64,000 nucleotides of DNA from JBBQRS01 sp038214535 (GCA_038214535.1 JBBQRS010000002.1:34222-98221); one strand, 5' to 3'. Shown: positions 32,193 through 41,876, counted from the stretch's first letter. Made by a program: numbers and translations. The notes: generated by a model from the sequence alone, not told the origin.

Positions 32193-32867
32193 TCAATGCG
32201 CCGCGCCGCCGGGTAGCGCTTGCAAATAGATGGCGTTCAGCGTTGTCACATCATCGTGCGCGCCGTCCGCAAAGCGCCGCCAGCCCATCTCCGCCAGGCA
32301 GCCGGCGCGCCGCATAGCGAGCGCCGGGGATGCGACCCTGCTTTGCGCCTCGATGCGTTCCGCCAACACGGCCCGGTCGGACGGCGACAACTCACCGACG
32401 AACAGCGCCGGCTGTTGCACGGCTTCCATCATGCCGGACAGATCCGAAAGGGTATATTCTCTCGTTGCCGGTTCTGCCGCAGCCGGATCATAGCGCGTCC
32501 AGCAGATACGCCCGCGCCCCGCCTGCACGACGGCAATGACGGGCAATGCCTGCATATGGTGCGGGTACGCTGTGACATTTAACGTCGGGATGCCGATGAT
32601 GGGGATGCCGGCGGCCAGCGCCAGCCCTTTGGCCGCCGCCAGCCCCACGCGCAAGCCCGTGAAAGACCCCGGCCCCAGGGCCACGGCGACGACGGTCAGG
32701 TCCGCCACTTGCACCCCCTGTGCTTCCAGCATCTGAGAGACACGGGGCATCAGAGAAACGGTATGTTGCATCCCTGCGTGCCAGTTGGTCTCAGCGATGA
32801 GGCCGCGATCGGGCGCGTAGAGGGCGATGCCGGCAAATCGTGTCGAGGTATCCAGCGCAAGCAGCAT
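32193..32867 (-). CDS. tsaB: tRNA N6-threonylcarbamoyladenosine synthesis protein TsaB
   Basis: 224 residues of the ASKHA fold, with LLALDTSTRFAGIALY at the N-terminus and VAVALGPGSFTGLRVGLAAAKGLA, the signature of TsaB. It partners TsaD and TsaE to make t6A at position 37 of ANN-decoding tRNAs. TsaB is a catalytically inactive paralogue of TsaD and serves as dimerisation platform. The protein is of normal length. It is flanked by tsaE upstream (24-base gap) and rimI downstream. tsaD is not in the window. Confidence 0.94.
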   Translation of the reverse strand: MLLALDTSTRFAGIALYAPDRGLIAETNWHAGMQHTVSLMPRVSQMLEAQGVQVADLTVVAVALGPGSFTGLRVGLAAAKGLALAAGIPIIGIPTLNVTAYPHHMQALPVIAVVQAGRGRICWTRYDPAAAEPATREYTLSDLSGMMEAVQQPALFVGELSPSDRAVLAERIEAQSRVASPALAMRRAGCLAEMGWRRFADGAHDDVTTLNAIYLQALPGGAAH

Positions 32868-32891
32868 AGGTGAGATGGTTTCCAGACGAAG

Positions 32892-33386
32892 CTATAAATC
32901 GGTTGGCAGCCGGTGGGCCAGCGCGCCGATCAGCGCGATCGGACGATTGGATGCTCCGCGGAAGCAAATCCGCCGCCGGGTTTCGTCCACATAGGTGAAA
33001 TCCAGGGCGAGCTGGTCATCGGGCAGCAACTCAGGGATACGGTCGGCCCACTCGATGACGACGATATCGTCGCCGGTGAAAAGATCAGTCAGGCCCGCGT
33101 CCCACATTTCCAGCATCGCATTGCCCAGACGGTAGCAGTCAACGTGTTGTAGCACCCGCCCGTCAGGAGCCTCATAGCGGTTGATGAGCGTGAAGGTCGG
33201 GCTGGTCACGGCGGCGCGGATGCCCATGCCTCTCGCGATGCCCTGCGTGAAGGCCGTCTTGCCTGCGCCCAATTCACCGGACAAGGCCAGCACGTCACCG
33301 GCGAGCAACTGCTCACCCAGCCGCGTTCCGAGCGCCGCCGTCTCTTCGACGTTGGCCGTTTCCATCACCCACCGGCAATTGTCCAT
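32892..33386 (-). CDS. tsaE: tRNA threonylcarbamoyladenosine ATPase TsaE
   Basis: 164 residues. P-loop [17 protein letters not shown] (Walker A), [22 protein letters not shown] and [14 protein letters not shown] are all TsaE hallmarks. It is the ATPase of the TsaBDE complex that makes t6A. ATG 33386 lies in a short intergenic region shared with the divergent phosphoesterase gene. First gene of the tsaE-tsaB-rimI-udg run, with RNase J possibly read through after the palindrome at 30938. Confidence 0.94.
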   Translation of the reverse strand: MDNCRWVMETANVEETAALGTRLGEQLLAGDVLALSGELGAGKTAFTQGIARGMGIRAAVTSPTFTLINRYEAPDGRVLQHVDCYRLGNAMLEMWDAGLTDLFTGDDIVVIEWADRIPELLPDDQLALDFTYVDETRRRICFRGASNRPIALIGALAHRLPTDL

Positions 33387-33511
33387 AGCGTTGCGCCATT
33401 ATACTGCGTTTGAGGCGCTCGACCAAACGGACATCAACAGACGCACCTGCGACTTTCGGCAGAGTTGTGGATGATGATATGATGAGCCGGTATAGGAAAG
33501 GGGAAACGACG

Positions 33512-34252
33512 ATGCGGGTGCTGATCCTGTCGGACATTCATGCGAATCTTGCGGCGCTGGAGGCGGTGATCGCAGACGCCGCGCGCCACGGTTATGACAC
33601 AGTCTGGTGTCTGGGCGACATCGTGGGCTATGGCCCCGAACCCGATCAAGCAGTCGCGCGGGTGCGCGCGCTGGATCCGATCAGCGTGGTCGGCAATCAC
33701 GATTGGGCCGTGCTGGGACGAATGGAAGTGAAGGACTTCAACCCGGAGGCGCGCCGCGCCGTGTTATGGACGCGCGAGCATCTTTCGCCCGAGAACATGG
33801 CCTGGCTGGGCGCGTTGCCGAATCAACCGCTTTTGCAGGATGATTTTACGCTGACGCACGGCAGCCCGCGTGATCCCGTTTGGGAGTACATCCACTCGCC
33901 GTCGGTCGCGCAGCGCAACTTCGGGCACTTTGACACGCGTTTTTGCCTGGTAGGTCATACGCACGTACCCATTTTGTATATCCAGCGGAGCCATAATGAC
34001 CGGGTGCATGTGCTGACGCCTACGCCCGGCGCGACCATCAACCTGGATGAAGAACCGAGAGTGATCCTCAACCCCGGCAGCGTCGGGCAGCCGCGCGACA
34101 ACGACCCACGGGCAGCCTACGCGCTCCTGGACACAGACACGCGGACCTGGCGCACGCAACGGGTAACGTATCCCATCGAGGTGACGCAGGCGCACATGCG
34201 CGCGGCGGCGCTGCCCGAGCGGCTGATCAACCGGCTTTCATTCGGGTGGTGA
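33512..34252 (+). CDS. Calcineurin-like metallophosphoesterase (YfcE/MJ0936 type)
   Basis: 246 residues. The metal motifs are in order: LSDIHANLAALE, LGDIVGYGPEP, VVGNHDWAV, LTHGSPRD and VGHTHVPILY. The fold binds two divalent metals and hydrolyses phosphodiesters or phosphomonoesters. The closest architecture is the YfcE/MJ0936 group, which includes phosphodiesterases and diadenosine tetraphosphatase-like proteins. AGGGGAAACG precedes ATG 33512. It is monocistronic, and divergent from tsaE. The substrate cannot be assigned. Confidence 0.92.
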   Translation: MRVLILSDIHANLAALEAVIADAARHGYDTVWCLGDIVGYGPEPDQAVARVRALDPISVVGNHDWAVLGRMEVKDFNPEARRAVLWTREHLSPENMAWLGALPNQPLLQDDFTLTHGSPRDPVWEYIHSPSVAQRNFGHFDTRFCLVGHTHVPILYIQRSHNDRVHVLTPTPGATINLDEEPRVILNPGSVGQPRDNDPRAAYALLDTDTRTWRTQRVTYPIEVTQAHMRAAALPERLINRLSFGW

Positions 34253-34268
34253 CGCTACGCGGGGGTGC

Positions 34269-36869
34269 TCAATAGTTATCGCGTGACGCCTGTTCCGCTT
34301 GGATCTGATGATAGACCTGTAGTCCTTCGATCATCTCACGCTGACGTTGCAGGGTGTGCTTTTCTTCCTGGCGACGACGCAATTGATCGAGCTTTTGAAA
34401 CACGGTGGCCTGCACCTTCTTGGGATGGGCGACCATGATAAACGTATATCCTTCATCGCCGGCCGCCGTGCTGATGATGACATCCCCATAATCAAAGATA
34501 TTGGACAGGATGCCGCTCTGTTTCGCGTTGACATTCTGCACGCGTTCCAGGCCGCCTTCCCGGCGTTTTGTATCCAGGCCCAGCGGCCTCTGCTCGATGT
34601 CAATGATCTTGTCGTCCGTCAGCACGTAGATGTCATTGTGCCAATCGGTGTATTGCCACCACAACCAGATTCCCGAAGCGATGAGCGCGACGAACCACAG
34701 TGGGAAGAGACCGAGCGTGGGGAATCCCGGCAGAGACGGACGCGTAAACAACAGGATCACGCCCAGAACAATGACGAGGAAGAATGCAAAGAACGGCAGA
34801 CCTGCCCGCGCCGCCAGGTTAAGCCAATGTTTGCGCCACACCACTTGTCCGGATAACGGTCTTGTCTGTAGCTTGGTTGGGTCAATGATGACCTTTCGCC
34901 ACTGCTCGGGTAACTTGCTGTTCAACCAGACCAGCCAGCGAGATGGCGGACGTGGCGCGCCTGGTAGCTTTTCCTGACTCGGTTGCGGCGTTTGCGGGCC
35001 GCGTGAGAACAGCTTGCGCGACATGCTCTGCGGAGGCGACGCCGCATCGCCGAGTGCGCGCTGGCGCTCTGGGACGGGCAGGGCCAGTTGTAGATTGGAC
35101 ATGAGATTGCGCCGCAGGATTTCGTTTTGTTTGCCGTAACCCGCCGCCTGGGCCTCGATTCTGCCTTGCAGGATATCGGCTTTAACGTTTTCCGGCTGCG
35201 AGATGTTGTTCAGCACAATCCAGCGATCTTTCGAGGCCGTGCGCACGGTGACGTTGCCATAGCCGAACAAACGCCCCCAGAAATTTGTGTTAATGGTTAC
35301 GTCTTGTACCATCTCCAAAGGGGCTTCTGCCCTGGCTTCGTAAAGCATGAGTTGACGATCGCGCCGCGTGACACGTCGGTTGGTCAATGCGTAGTAGTCG
35401 TCCTGATAATTGAGAAAGACGATCAAAAACGCCAGAACAAGCAGCGGGCCTCCGCAGATCAGGGCGGCGACACCCACCGTACCTTTAATCGCATCGGGAA
35501 CTGCCCTCCACACGATGACCAGGAGGACTGCCGCCAGTACGACGAGCGCCCCCGGCAAGATCAGCCAGAGGATATGCGGATTCTTGCGCCAGCGCAGAAC
35601 CTCCCCCTCATCCATCCAGTCAAGTGGACGCCTGTCTTCTTTGATCACCACCATTTCGTTAACCAGAGGAACGCCCCTGTGCCACATTTGCCGATCTACG
35701 GCGAAGGCGTGCTGCACGTCATCACGATTCAAGATAATGACTTCCGCACCATCCAGACCGGGTTGTCTCTCTTTGTCCTGTGCGCGCACGGCGCGCACAG
35801 TGGCGTCGCGCGGTTGGCCGGCCAACAGTGAGGTTGTGCCATATGCATCGCCGGCCTTAAAGTAAGTGCGCGGACGCGAACGACCGCGGTCATCCACCGC
35901 GGTGACCACGGCCGCGCCGTCGAAGATGTAGACGAAGCTGTGGCCGACGGAGCCTTGCGTCGTGACATTTTGCCCCGCGGGCACGAATTCCCATCCGGCG
36001 TATTGGGCCAGATGTTCTTGTTGTTGGTGGGTGAGAAGCTGGAACTGTGGGATGGTGGACAGGATTTGCGCGATATCCAGCGGCTCGGCGACCCTGTTTC
36101 CCATTTCCGGGAAGGTCGCAATTAATCGGTTTGCTGCGCGGACGGGGAGGTAGTACAGGCGGCCTGGCGCGGCGGCGACGGCCGTCTCGGCAATGCATTT
36201 ACGACCAAATTGCAAATCGGGGCCAGGGGAGAAGAAGAAATTACCGGCGGTGATGCCCCACTTCGGCCACTCGTTTTCTTCGTGGGGGTTGGCCGGCCCT
36301 GTGACCTTTATCTGCCCATAATCCACGATCCACAGCCCCGCATCCGATCCCAGCGGCAGTTTTTCACCCCTGGCGACGGTGCGTTCCTCGATAACCTGAG
36401 CCAGCCAGCGCAATTGATCGTCGGTCATGCTGTGCAGCAGGGGAATGCGGCGCAGGCGTCCGGCGCGCTTCTCGTGGAGCAACTCCTCTTGCAGGGCGGG
36501 GTTCTGATCGAGCGCGGTGCGTAATCCCGCGGCGCTCATCCGATATAAAACGGTTTCCGGCGTGGCGACGGCCCGGCTCCGATATTTGTTGGCGAAGAGT
36601 CCCATTTGGCCGAAATGATCTCCGGGACCGAGCTCTTGTTGAAGATAGGGTTTGCCGTTGTGTAGCAGACTTAGCTGGACGCTGCCCGCGCCAATCAGAT
36701 AGAGATAAGAAGGAGGATCGCCCGGCTCGTAGATGACGCCATCCGGGGGAATGGGCATCAGTTCAAGCATCGCGTAGAGATTGTCGCGCGCGGTCGGCCA
36801 CTTGGCGAACAGGGGAGAGTTATTGAACTGCGCCCAGAATTGCGTACTCTGTGCCGGGGTTAGACGCAT
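34269..36869 (-). CDS. Membrane protein with cyclic-nucleotide-binding and bacterial PH domains
   Basis: 866 residues of unusual layout. Three cNMP-binding-like beta barrels come first: about 20-125 (GDHFGQMGLFANKYRSRAVA), about 140-250 (more degenerate) and about 265-390 (GDAYGTTSLLAGQPRDATVRA). Then a two-helix membrane anchor (about 430-490) and a PH_2 domain (YYALTNRRVTRRDRQLML ... GNVTVRT). After a proline-rich linker a second two-helix anchor (about 705-760) and second PH_2 domain follow (IYVLTDDKIIDIEQRPLG ... GDVIIST). Only the third barrel has a near-complete phosphate-binding cassette. It probably couples nucleotide sensing to a membrane PH scaffold. ATG 36869 lies one base after the uvrC stop, so the two genes are coupled. 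Confidence 0.85.
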   Translation of the reverse strand: MRLTPAQSTQFWAQFNNSPLFAKWPTARDNLYAMLELMPIPPDGVIYEPGDPPSYLYLIGAGSVQLSLLHNGKPYLQQELGPGDHFGQMGLFANKYRSRAVATPETVLYRMSAAGLRTALDQNPALQEELLHEKRAGRLRRIPLLHSMTDDQLRWLAQVIEERTVARGEKLPLGSDAGLWIVDYGQIKVTGPANPHEENEWPKWGITAGNFFFSPGPDLQFGRKCIAETAVAAAPGRLYYLPVRAANRLIATFPEMGNRVAEPLDIAQILSTIPQFQLLTHQQQEHLAQYAGWEFVPAGQNVTTQGSVGHSFVYIFDGAAVVTAVDDRGRSRPRTYFKAGDAYGTTSLLAGQPRDATVRAVRAQDKERQPGLDGAEVIILNRDDVQHAFAVDRQMWHRGVPLVNEMVVIKEDRRPLDWMDEGEVLRWRKNPHILWLILPGALVVLAAVLLVIVWRAVPDAIKGTVGVAALICGGPLLVLAFLIVFLNYQDDYYALTNRRVTRRDRQLMLYEARAEAPLEMVQDVTINTNFWGRLFGYGNVTVRTASKDRWIVLNNISQPENVKADILQGRIEAQAAGYGKQNEILRRNLMSNLQLALPVPERQRALGDAASPPQSMSRKLFSRGPQTPQPSQEKLPGAPRPPSRWLVWLNSKLPEQWRKVIIDPTKLQTRPLSGQVVWRKHWLNLAARAGLPFFAFFLVIVLGVILLFTRPSLPGFPTLGLFPLWFVALIASGIWLWWQYTDWHNDIYVLTDDKIIDIEQRPLGLDTKRREGGLERVQNVNAKQSGILSNIFDYGDVIISTAAGDEGYTFIMVAHPKKVQATVFQKLDQLRRRQEEKHTLQRQREMIEGLQVYHQIQAEQASRDNY

Positions 36870-36870
36870 G

Positions 36871-38754
36871 TTACAGATGCTCCCGCACGCTTTGCGCCGC
36901 CGCCAGGTTCATCCCCGGCACGGCCGCGAGATCGTCTACCGTCGCATGGCGAATGGCCTCCAACGAGCCGAAGTGTTTTAGCAGCGCCTTGCGCCGAGCC
37001 GGGCCGATGCCGGGCACGGCGTCCAACTCGGATGCGACGGCGCGCTGGCCGCGTTTCTGCCGATGGAACGTGATGGCAAAGCGGTGCGCCTCGTCACGGA
37101 TGCGCTGCACCAGGAACAGCCCCTGACCGGCCGGCGGCAAGAGGATCGGGTCGGGTTGGTCGGGCAGGAACAACTCTTCGCGCTGTTTGGCGAGGCCAGC
37201 CATCGGCACGACTTCGGTCAGGCCGAATTCCGCCAGCACTTCGACGGCGACGCCCAGTTGGCCCTTGCCGCCGTCCACGATGAGCAGGTCGGGCAACATG
37301 CGCCATGACGCGTCCGACTTGCGCCCCTTGTTGGCCGGGTCGTCTGTCGCTTCTTCGACGGCGCGCCGGAAACGACGGCGCAACACCTCGCGCATTGAGG
37401 CGTAGTCATCCGGTTCGCCGCGCGCGCCCTTGCCCTTGACGCTGAATTTGCGGTACTCGCCTTTGGAGGGTGTGCCCCGCGTGAAGACCACCATGCTGCC
37501 GACGGTGTCCGTGCCCTGTAGCGTCGAAATGTCGAAACACTCGATGCGCCCCGGCGGGGCCTGCAACCCCAGCGCCTCCTGAATCTGGGTCAGGGCTTCG
37601 GTCTGGCGGTTTGTGTCGGCCTGCCATTGCGCTTGCAGGGTGTGCAACGTCGCAGCGGCATTATCGGCGGCCATGCGCACCAGGTCATACTTCATACCGC
37701 GCTTCGGGACGCGCAGCGTGACCTTCTGCCCGCCGCGTTTGCCGCGCAGCCATTGCTCGATGATGGTGCGCTCGTCGAGGTCCTTGGGCAGCAGGATGGT
37801 GGGCGGCACATTCGCCGCTTCATCGTAGAACTGCTTGACGAAGGCGGTGATCAGTTCGCCGTTAGCGTCCTGCGTCGCGCCCTCCAGGATGAAGCTCTCC
37901 CTGCCGATCAGCTTGCCGCGCCGGATGAAGAAGACCTGGACGCACGCTTCGCCCGTGCGTTCGTCTTGCGCGAAGGCGATGACGTCCTCGTCTTCCTGTT
38001 TGCCGCTGACGATCTTCTGGCGCTCGACGATGGTGCGCGCAGCCCGCGTCTGATCGCGGAGCTGAGCCGCGCGTTCGAACTGAAGCTGATCGGCGGCACG
38101 CTGCATTTGTGCTTCCAGTTGCTGGAGCACTTCGTCGCTCTTGCCTTCGAGAAACGCCGCGAGTTCACCGATCATCTGCCGGTAGGTTTCCTGATCCACC
38201 GCGCCGATACATGGCCCCAGGCAGCGCTTGATGTGGAAGTAGAGGCAGGGTTTGGGATCGTTCCCCGTGATCACGCGGTCGCAATCGAGATAGGGGAAGA
38301 CCCGGCGCAGCGCGTCGAGCGTCTGGCGGACGGCTGACGCCGAGGTGAACGGTCCGTAATAGCGCGCGCCATCCTGTGCTATGCGGCGCACGATATTGAT
38401 TTTGGGGTAAGCGTCTTGCCAGTGAATCTTGATGTAGGGGTAGGTCTTATCGTCTTTGAGCCGGATGTTATAGTGTGGTCTGTGGCGCTTGATCAACTCG
38501 TTTTCGAGGATCAGAGCTTCCAGTTCGGTGTCGGTGACGATCCACTCCAGATCGGCGATCTCACTGACGAGGCGCGCCGTGCGCGGGTGGGTGCGCCCGC
38601 CCGCCTGGAAGTAAGAACGGACGCGGTGACGCAGCGATATGGCTTTGCCGACGTAGATCACCGCCCGATTTGCGGCGCGCATAATATAAACCCCTGGCCG
38701 GTCGGGCAGGGTGTCCAGTTTCAGCGTCAGGTCAGATGATGATACGGGCCGCAT
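36871..38754 (-). CDS. uvrC: Excinuclease ABC subunit C
   Basis: 627 residues. GIY-YIG nuclease (about 17-95, PGVYIMRAANRAVIYVGKA), a cysteine cluster (CDRVITGNDPKPCLYFHIKRC), UVR domain (about 205-240), RNase H-like 5' nuclease domain with CFDISTLQGTDTVGSMVVF, and tandem HhH at the C-terminus (LDAVPGIGPARRKALLKHFG). It makes the dual incisions of nucleotide excision repair with UvrB. The length is normal. Residues 430-475 hold a local insertion (EEATDDPANKGRKSDASW). It is co-transcribed with the cNMP/PH protein, an unusual neighbour. Confidence 0.96.
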   Translation of the reverse strand: MRPVSSSDLTLKLDTLPDRPGVYIMRAANRAVIYVGKAISLRHRVRSYFQAGGRTHPRTARLVSEIADLEWIVTDTELEALILENELIKRHRPHYNIRLKDDKTYPYIKIHWQDAYPKINIVRRIAQDGARYYGPFTSASAVRQTLDALRRVFPYLDCDRVITGNDPKPCLYFHIKRCLGPCIGAVDQETYRQMIGELAAFLEGKSDEVLQQLEAQMQRAADQLQFERAAQLRDQTRAARTIVERQKIVSGKQEDEDVIAFAQDERTGEACVQVFFIRRGKLIGRESFILEGATQDANGELITAFVKQFYDEAANVPPTILLPKDLDERTIIEQWLRGKRGGQKVTLRVPKRGMKYDLVRMAADNAAATLHTLQAQWQADTNRQTEALTQIQEALGLQAPPGRIECFDISTLQGTDTVGSMVVFTRGTPSKGEYRKFSVKGKGARGEPDDYASMREVLRRRFRRAVEEATDDPANKGRKSDASWRMLPDLLIVDGGKGQLGVAVEVLAEFGLTEVVPMAGLAKQREELFLPDQPDPILLPPAGQGLFLVQRIRDEAHRFAITFHRQKRGQRAVASELDAVPGIGPARRKALLKHFGSLEAIRHATVDDLAAVPGMNLAAAQSVREHL

Positions 38755-38837
38755 AGGTGTATTTTAGCCTATTTCGGCGATCAGTGACAAACGCGCGCAA
38801 CATGCAGAACAAAATTTCTAGCTGTAGATTATCTTTT

Positions 38838-40466
38838 TCAATACGCGCCGTCGCCGCGCAGCACGGCCGGCAACGTGCGCCAGAGGATGCTCAAGTCCTG
38901 GCGCAACGAGTAGTGTTCGATATAGTCGAGTTCCAACGTGAGACGCGTTTCAAACGGCAGCGCGCCGCGCCCGCTGATCTGCATGGGGCCGGTCATCCCC
39001 GGCTTGACCATTAACCGGCGGCGTTGGGCGTCGGTGTACTGGGCGACGATGGCCGCTTCTTCCGGTCGCGGACCGATCAGGCTCATTTCGCCGCGCAACA
39101 CGTTGATGAGTTGCGGTAATTCGTCCAGGCTGTAACGACGCAAGATATGCCCGCGCCGCGTGATACGCGGGTCTGTGCGCAGCTTGAACGCGGGTTCGGG
39201 CAGTTCGGCAAGGTCCACCAGTTGTGGCAGCATTTCTTCCGCGTTCACCACCATGGTGCGGAACTTCAGGATCCTGAACGGCCTGCCGTTTTCGCCGATG
39301 CGTGTCTGCGTGAAGAGGGCGGGGCCGGGGGAATCCAGCTTGACCGCCAACGCGATCAACGCCATGGGCGCGGCGCAAAAAATGAGCGTGGCCGTGCCCA
39401 GACTCAAATCCAGTGCGCGCTTGGCCATGCGTTGCCGGGCCGTCAGGGCGGCGGGACGACCTGCATCCGGGCCACGGAAGTGCGCCGCACCGGCGGCAAA
39501 CCCCGCGCTGAGGGCCAGCGCGCGAACCCACAACAATCCGACGCCGGGCAGGGTGACGGTGCGGTCGCGCTGCCACGCTTTTGCCAGGAACGGAATGGCT
39601 GTTGCCATGAACAACAGCGCCAATAACCCGGCGGCGATCAGACCCCATACGGATACCGTAGGATTCAAGGGGGCTGCAAACGCAGCCATCGCCACTGAAG
39701 CCAGTGCAGTTATCGCCAGCAGCATTTGCACCTTGAGCACCTGCGGCGTGTGCGAGTCGCTGACCATGCGGCCGGGCTGCGAACGCGCCAGTCTCGCCTT
39801 CCAGTAGCCGATGTAGTACTTGCGGTTCGCGTAGGCGCGCAGCGTCGGGTTGTGCCGGTGGTAGACGACGGCGCCCGGCGTGAAAACCAGCCGGTAGCCT
39901 TTTTCGGCCAGCCGGAAGGAGAATTCCTGATCCTCCACTTTCATGATGCTCGGATCGAAGCCATGATTGGCAAAGAAAACGTCGCGCCGATATGCCGCGC
40001 TGTAGGTGTCTATAAAGTCAATCGTGTCGGTGTCGGCCATGCGATCATAACGGTCTTCATATTCGAGTTGGGTGAAACGCGGGACGATCTCGCGTTGTTG
40101 CGTCAAATACGTGCCCTTGGCCCCGGCTACACGGTTATCTTCGAACGCGGCTGCGAGGGCGGCCATCCAGCCTGCGACGGGTGCGCAATCCGCGTCGGTA
40201 AACAATAGCAAATCGCCCTGCGCCGCGCTCGCGCCGGCGTTGCGTGCGGCGGCCGCGCCGGTATTTGCCTGGCGAATCACGCGCACAGACGCCGCCTGCG
40301 CAATCGCTGCCGTATGGTCGGTAGAACCATCATCAATCACGATGACTTCGTAACGGGAAGGGGGGTATTCCTGGTTTGCGAGGGCGTCCAGGCAAAGTTG
40401 CAGGGTGTCTGCCGCGTTATGGGCAGGCACGACCACGGAGATGTAGAGTCTGGGCTCCGCCGACAC
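38838..40466 (-). CDS. GT2 - polyprenyl sugar-phosphate transferase fusion
   Basis: 542 residues. The N-terminal family 2 glycosyltransferase (about 1-260) has SVVVPAHNAADTLQ, VIDDGSTDHT, LFTDADCAPVAGW (DxD) and EDQEFSFRLAEKGYRL. Four helices follow (about 265-380), then a bacterial sugar transferase domain (PF02397; RILKFRTMVVNAEEML, RRYSLDELPQLINVL, SLIGPRPEE, VKPGMTGPMQISGRG). It joins the phosphoglycosyltransferase that starts a lipid-linked glycan with an extending GT2, an unusual fusion. GTG 40466 is chosen (GAGG seven bases upstream); the longer frame from 40508 lies in a hairpin. Confidence 0.87.
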   Translation of the reverse strand: MSAEPRLYISVVVPAHNAADTLQLCLDALANQEYPPSRYEVIVIDDGSTDHTAAIAQAASVRVIRQANTGAAAARNAGASAAQGDLLLFTDADCAPVAGWMAALAAAFEDNRVAGAKGTYLTQQREIVPRFTQLEYEDRYDRMADTDTIDFIDTYSAAYRRDVFFANHGFDPSIMKVEDQEFSFRLAEKGYRLVFTPGAVVYHRHNPTLRAYANRKYYIGYWKARLARSQPGRMVSDSHTPQVLKVQMLLAITALASVAMAAFAAPLNPTVSVWGLIAAGLLALLFMATAIPFLAKAWQRDRTVTLPGVGLLWVRALALSAGFAAGAAHFRGPDAGRPAALTARQRMAKRALDLSLGTATLIFCAAPMALIALAVKLDSPGPALFTQTRIGENGRPFRILKFRTMVVNAEEMLPQLVDLAELPEPAFKLRTDPRITRRGHILRRYSLDELPQLINVLRGEMSLIGPRPEEAAIVAQYTDAQRRRLMVKPGMTGPMQISGRGALPFETRLTLELDYIEHYSLRQDLSILWRTLPAVLRGDGAY

Positions 40467-40488
40467 GAGTTTTCCTCGCAACAATGTG

Positions 40489-40522
40489 ATCCCGGCGCAG
40501 CTTTGCAAAGCTGCACCGGGAT
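40489..40522 (-). terminator. Perfect palindromic hairpin after the DUF4126 gene
   Basis: ATCCCGGCGCAGC and GCTGCACCGGGAT surround CTTTGCAAAG, a continuous stem with one mismatch. It lies 13 bases past the DUF4126 stop on the minus strand. It lacks a T-tract, so it may act as an mRNA-end or processing structure rather than a classical terminator. Confidence 0.55.
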
Positions 40523-40535
40523 AAACCGATTGGGG

Positions 40536-41099
40536 CTATGATGTGAGCGGCTGCCGCCTGCGGAGAAAACGCCAGAAGAGCCTGGCTAACAAGAGAATCA
40601 CCGCCAGCATCACGATTGCAGCGACAACGGGTAGCAGCAATGAGATCAGAGTCAACCCACCGGAAACCACGTCTTCCACGGTGCTGACGATGGGGTTGCC
40701 GATGCCGGCCGTCGTCGCTGTGATCACCGGGCGGACAGTTGCTTTCGCCGCATGGACGCTGCCTGCCATCAGCAGGCCCAGGATCAGCGCCAGGACCGGG
40801 CTCATGTCGGTGACGACGTTGTTGCTGGCGGCAAACAGCACCGCGCCCGCCGTGGGCCGCACGACTGTTTGAATGGCGTCGTTGACGCTATCAACCGCGG
40901 GTATCTTGTCGGCGGTCATCTCAATTGCCAGCAAGATCACCAGGACCAGCAGCACCCAGCCGTTTTCCAGGCCATTCCAGGGCGCTTTCAAGTCGATGAT
41001 ATTCGTATAGCGCGCCAGCAGCCCGACGATGAGCAGCGGCAGGTAGGCGTTCAGGCCGCTGGCTGCCGATAGCCCAAACGAAGACAGGATGTCAATCAC
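40536..41099 (-). CDS. DUF4126 membrane protein
   Basis: 187 residues with about five hydrophobic helices. Family marks are LSSFGLSAASGLNAYLPLL near the N-terminus, LAIEMTADKIPAVDSVND, VLFAASNN and SVHAAKATVRPVITATTAG. DUF4126 proteins are integral membrane proteins without a proven function. The C-terminus is highly basic (WRFLRRRQPLTS), as expected for a cytosolic tail. It is 18 bases downstream of the DUF4013 gene and probably shares its transcript. Confidence 0.85.
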   Translation of the reverse strand: MIDILSSFGLSAASGLNAYLPLLIVGLLARYTNIIDLKAPWNGLENGWVLLVLVILLAIEMTADKIPAVDSVNDAIQTVVRPTAGAVLFAASNNVVTDMSPVLALILGLLMAGSVHAAKATVRPVITATTAGIGNPIVSTVEDVVSGGLTLISLLLPVVAAIVMLAVILLLARLFWRFLRRRQPLTS

Positions 41100-41117
41100 G
41101 ATGGTCGCTCACTGGGC

Positions 41118-41876
41118 CTATGCGACAGCGGGCGGTTCGGGCAGTGCAGGTGTGGCGTCAATATCCAGGTTCTCCAGTCGGGCATCGCGCTCCACCGCGC
41201 CCACCTGGCCGTAGAGATGCGCCGTCACGAGGTACTGCCAGATGGTCGCCACCGGCACGGTGAGCAGTGCGCCCACGCCACAGAACAGCCCGCCGATGCC
41301 GCCGACAGCCGCGGCGATCAAGCCTGCAACCCACGTCAGTAAGACGGCGATGATGATGTTGCCCAGATTGCGGGTTGTGAAGCTCCACAGCTCACCGACC
41401 TGGAACGCCGACGCGAAGTTATTTGTCTGCGCCATGCGGACGTAGATCGCCGGTGAAATCACGGTGACGAAGAGGCCCCACAGCACGGCCAGACACAGGC
41501 CGCATAGCAGCAGGAAAATCCCGCCGAAGGCCGCGCCGCCGTTGTTGTCGGCGTTGCCTATCCAGATGCCGCCGAAAAGTATGGGGATGAAGGTCAACAG
41601 CACCGGCAAGCTCCAAATCAGGATCGCGACTGTGAGCTTCAGACCTTTGACGAAGAAGCTGCCCCAATCGTCCCATTCGGGCATGGGATACTGCTCGCGC
41701 CGGATGACGTTGCGTGTCACATCGAGGCTGTAGCCCGCCAGGAAGACGAACGCCAGTAAACCGATGAGAATCGGGCTGAGCAGCAATCCGGCGAGGGCGA
41801 TCAGCGCGCCGATGCCGAACTTGCGAACCCATTCCGGGTCCTCGAACATGAAGACAAAAGCCTTGCCGAAATCCAT
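41118..41876 (-). CDS. DUF4013 membrane protein
   Basis: 252 residues. Four to five hydrophobic stretches, an aromatic N-terminus (KAFVFMFEDPEWVRKFGIG), the motif LDVTRNVIRREQYPMPEWDDW after the first helices, and LWSFTTRNLGNIIIA: all typical of DUF4013. The family has no established role but is common as a membrane protein in Anaerolineae and archaea. The C-terminal tail is acidic and proline-rich. GGAG-AAA lies upstream of ATG 41876. A following DUF4126 gene suggests a two-gene unit. Confidence 0.85.
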   Translation of the reverse strand: MDFGKAFVFMFEDPEWVRKFGIGALIALAGLLLSPILIGLLAFVFLAGYSLDVTRNVIRREQYPMPEWDDWGSFFVKGLKLTVAILIWSLPVLLTFIPILFGGIWIGNADNNGGAAFGGIFLLLCGLCLAVLWGLFVTVISPAIYVRMAQTNNFASAFQVGELWSFTTRNLGNIIIAVLLTWVAGLIAAAVGGIGGLFCGVGALLTVPVATIWQYLVTAHLYGQVGAVERDARLENLDIDATPALPEPPAVA

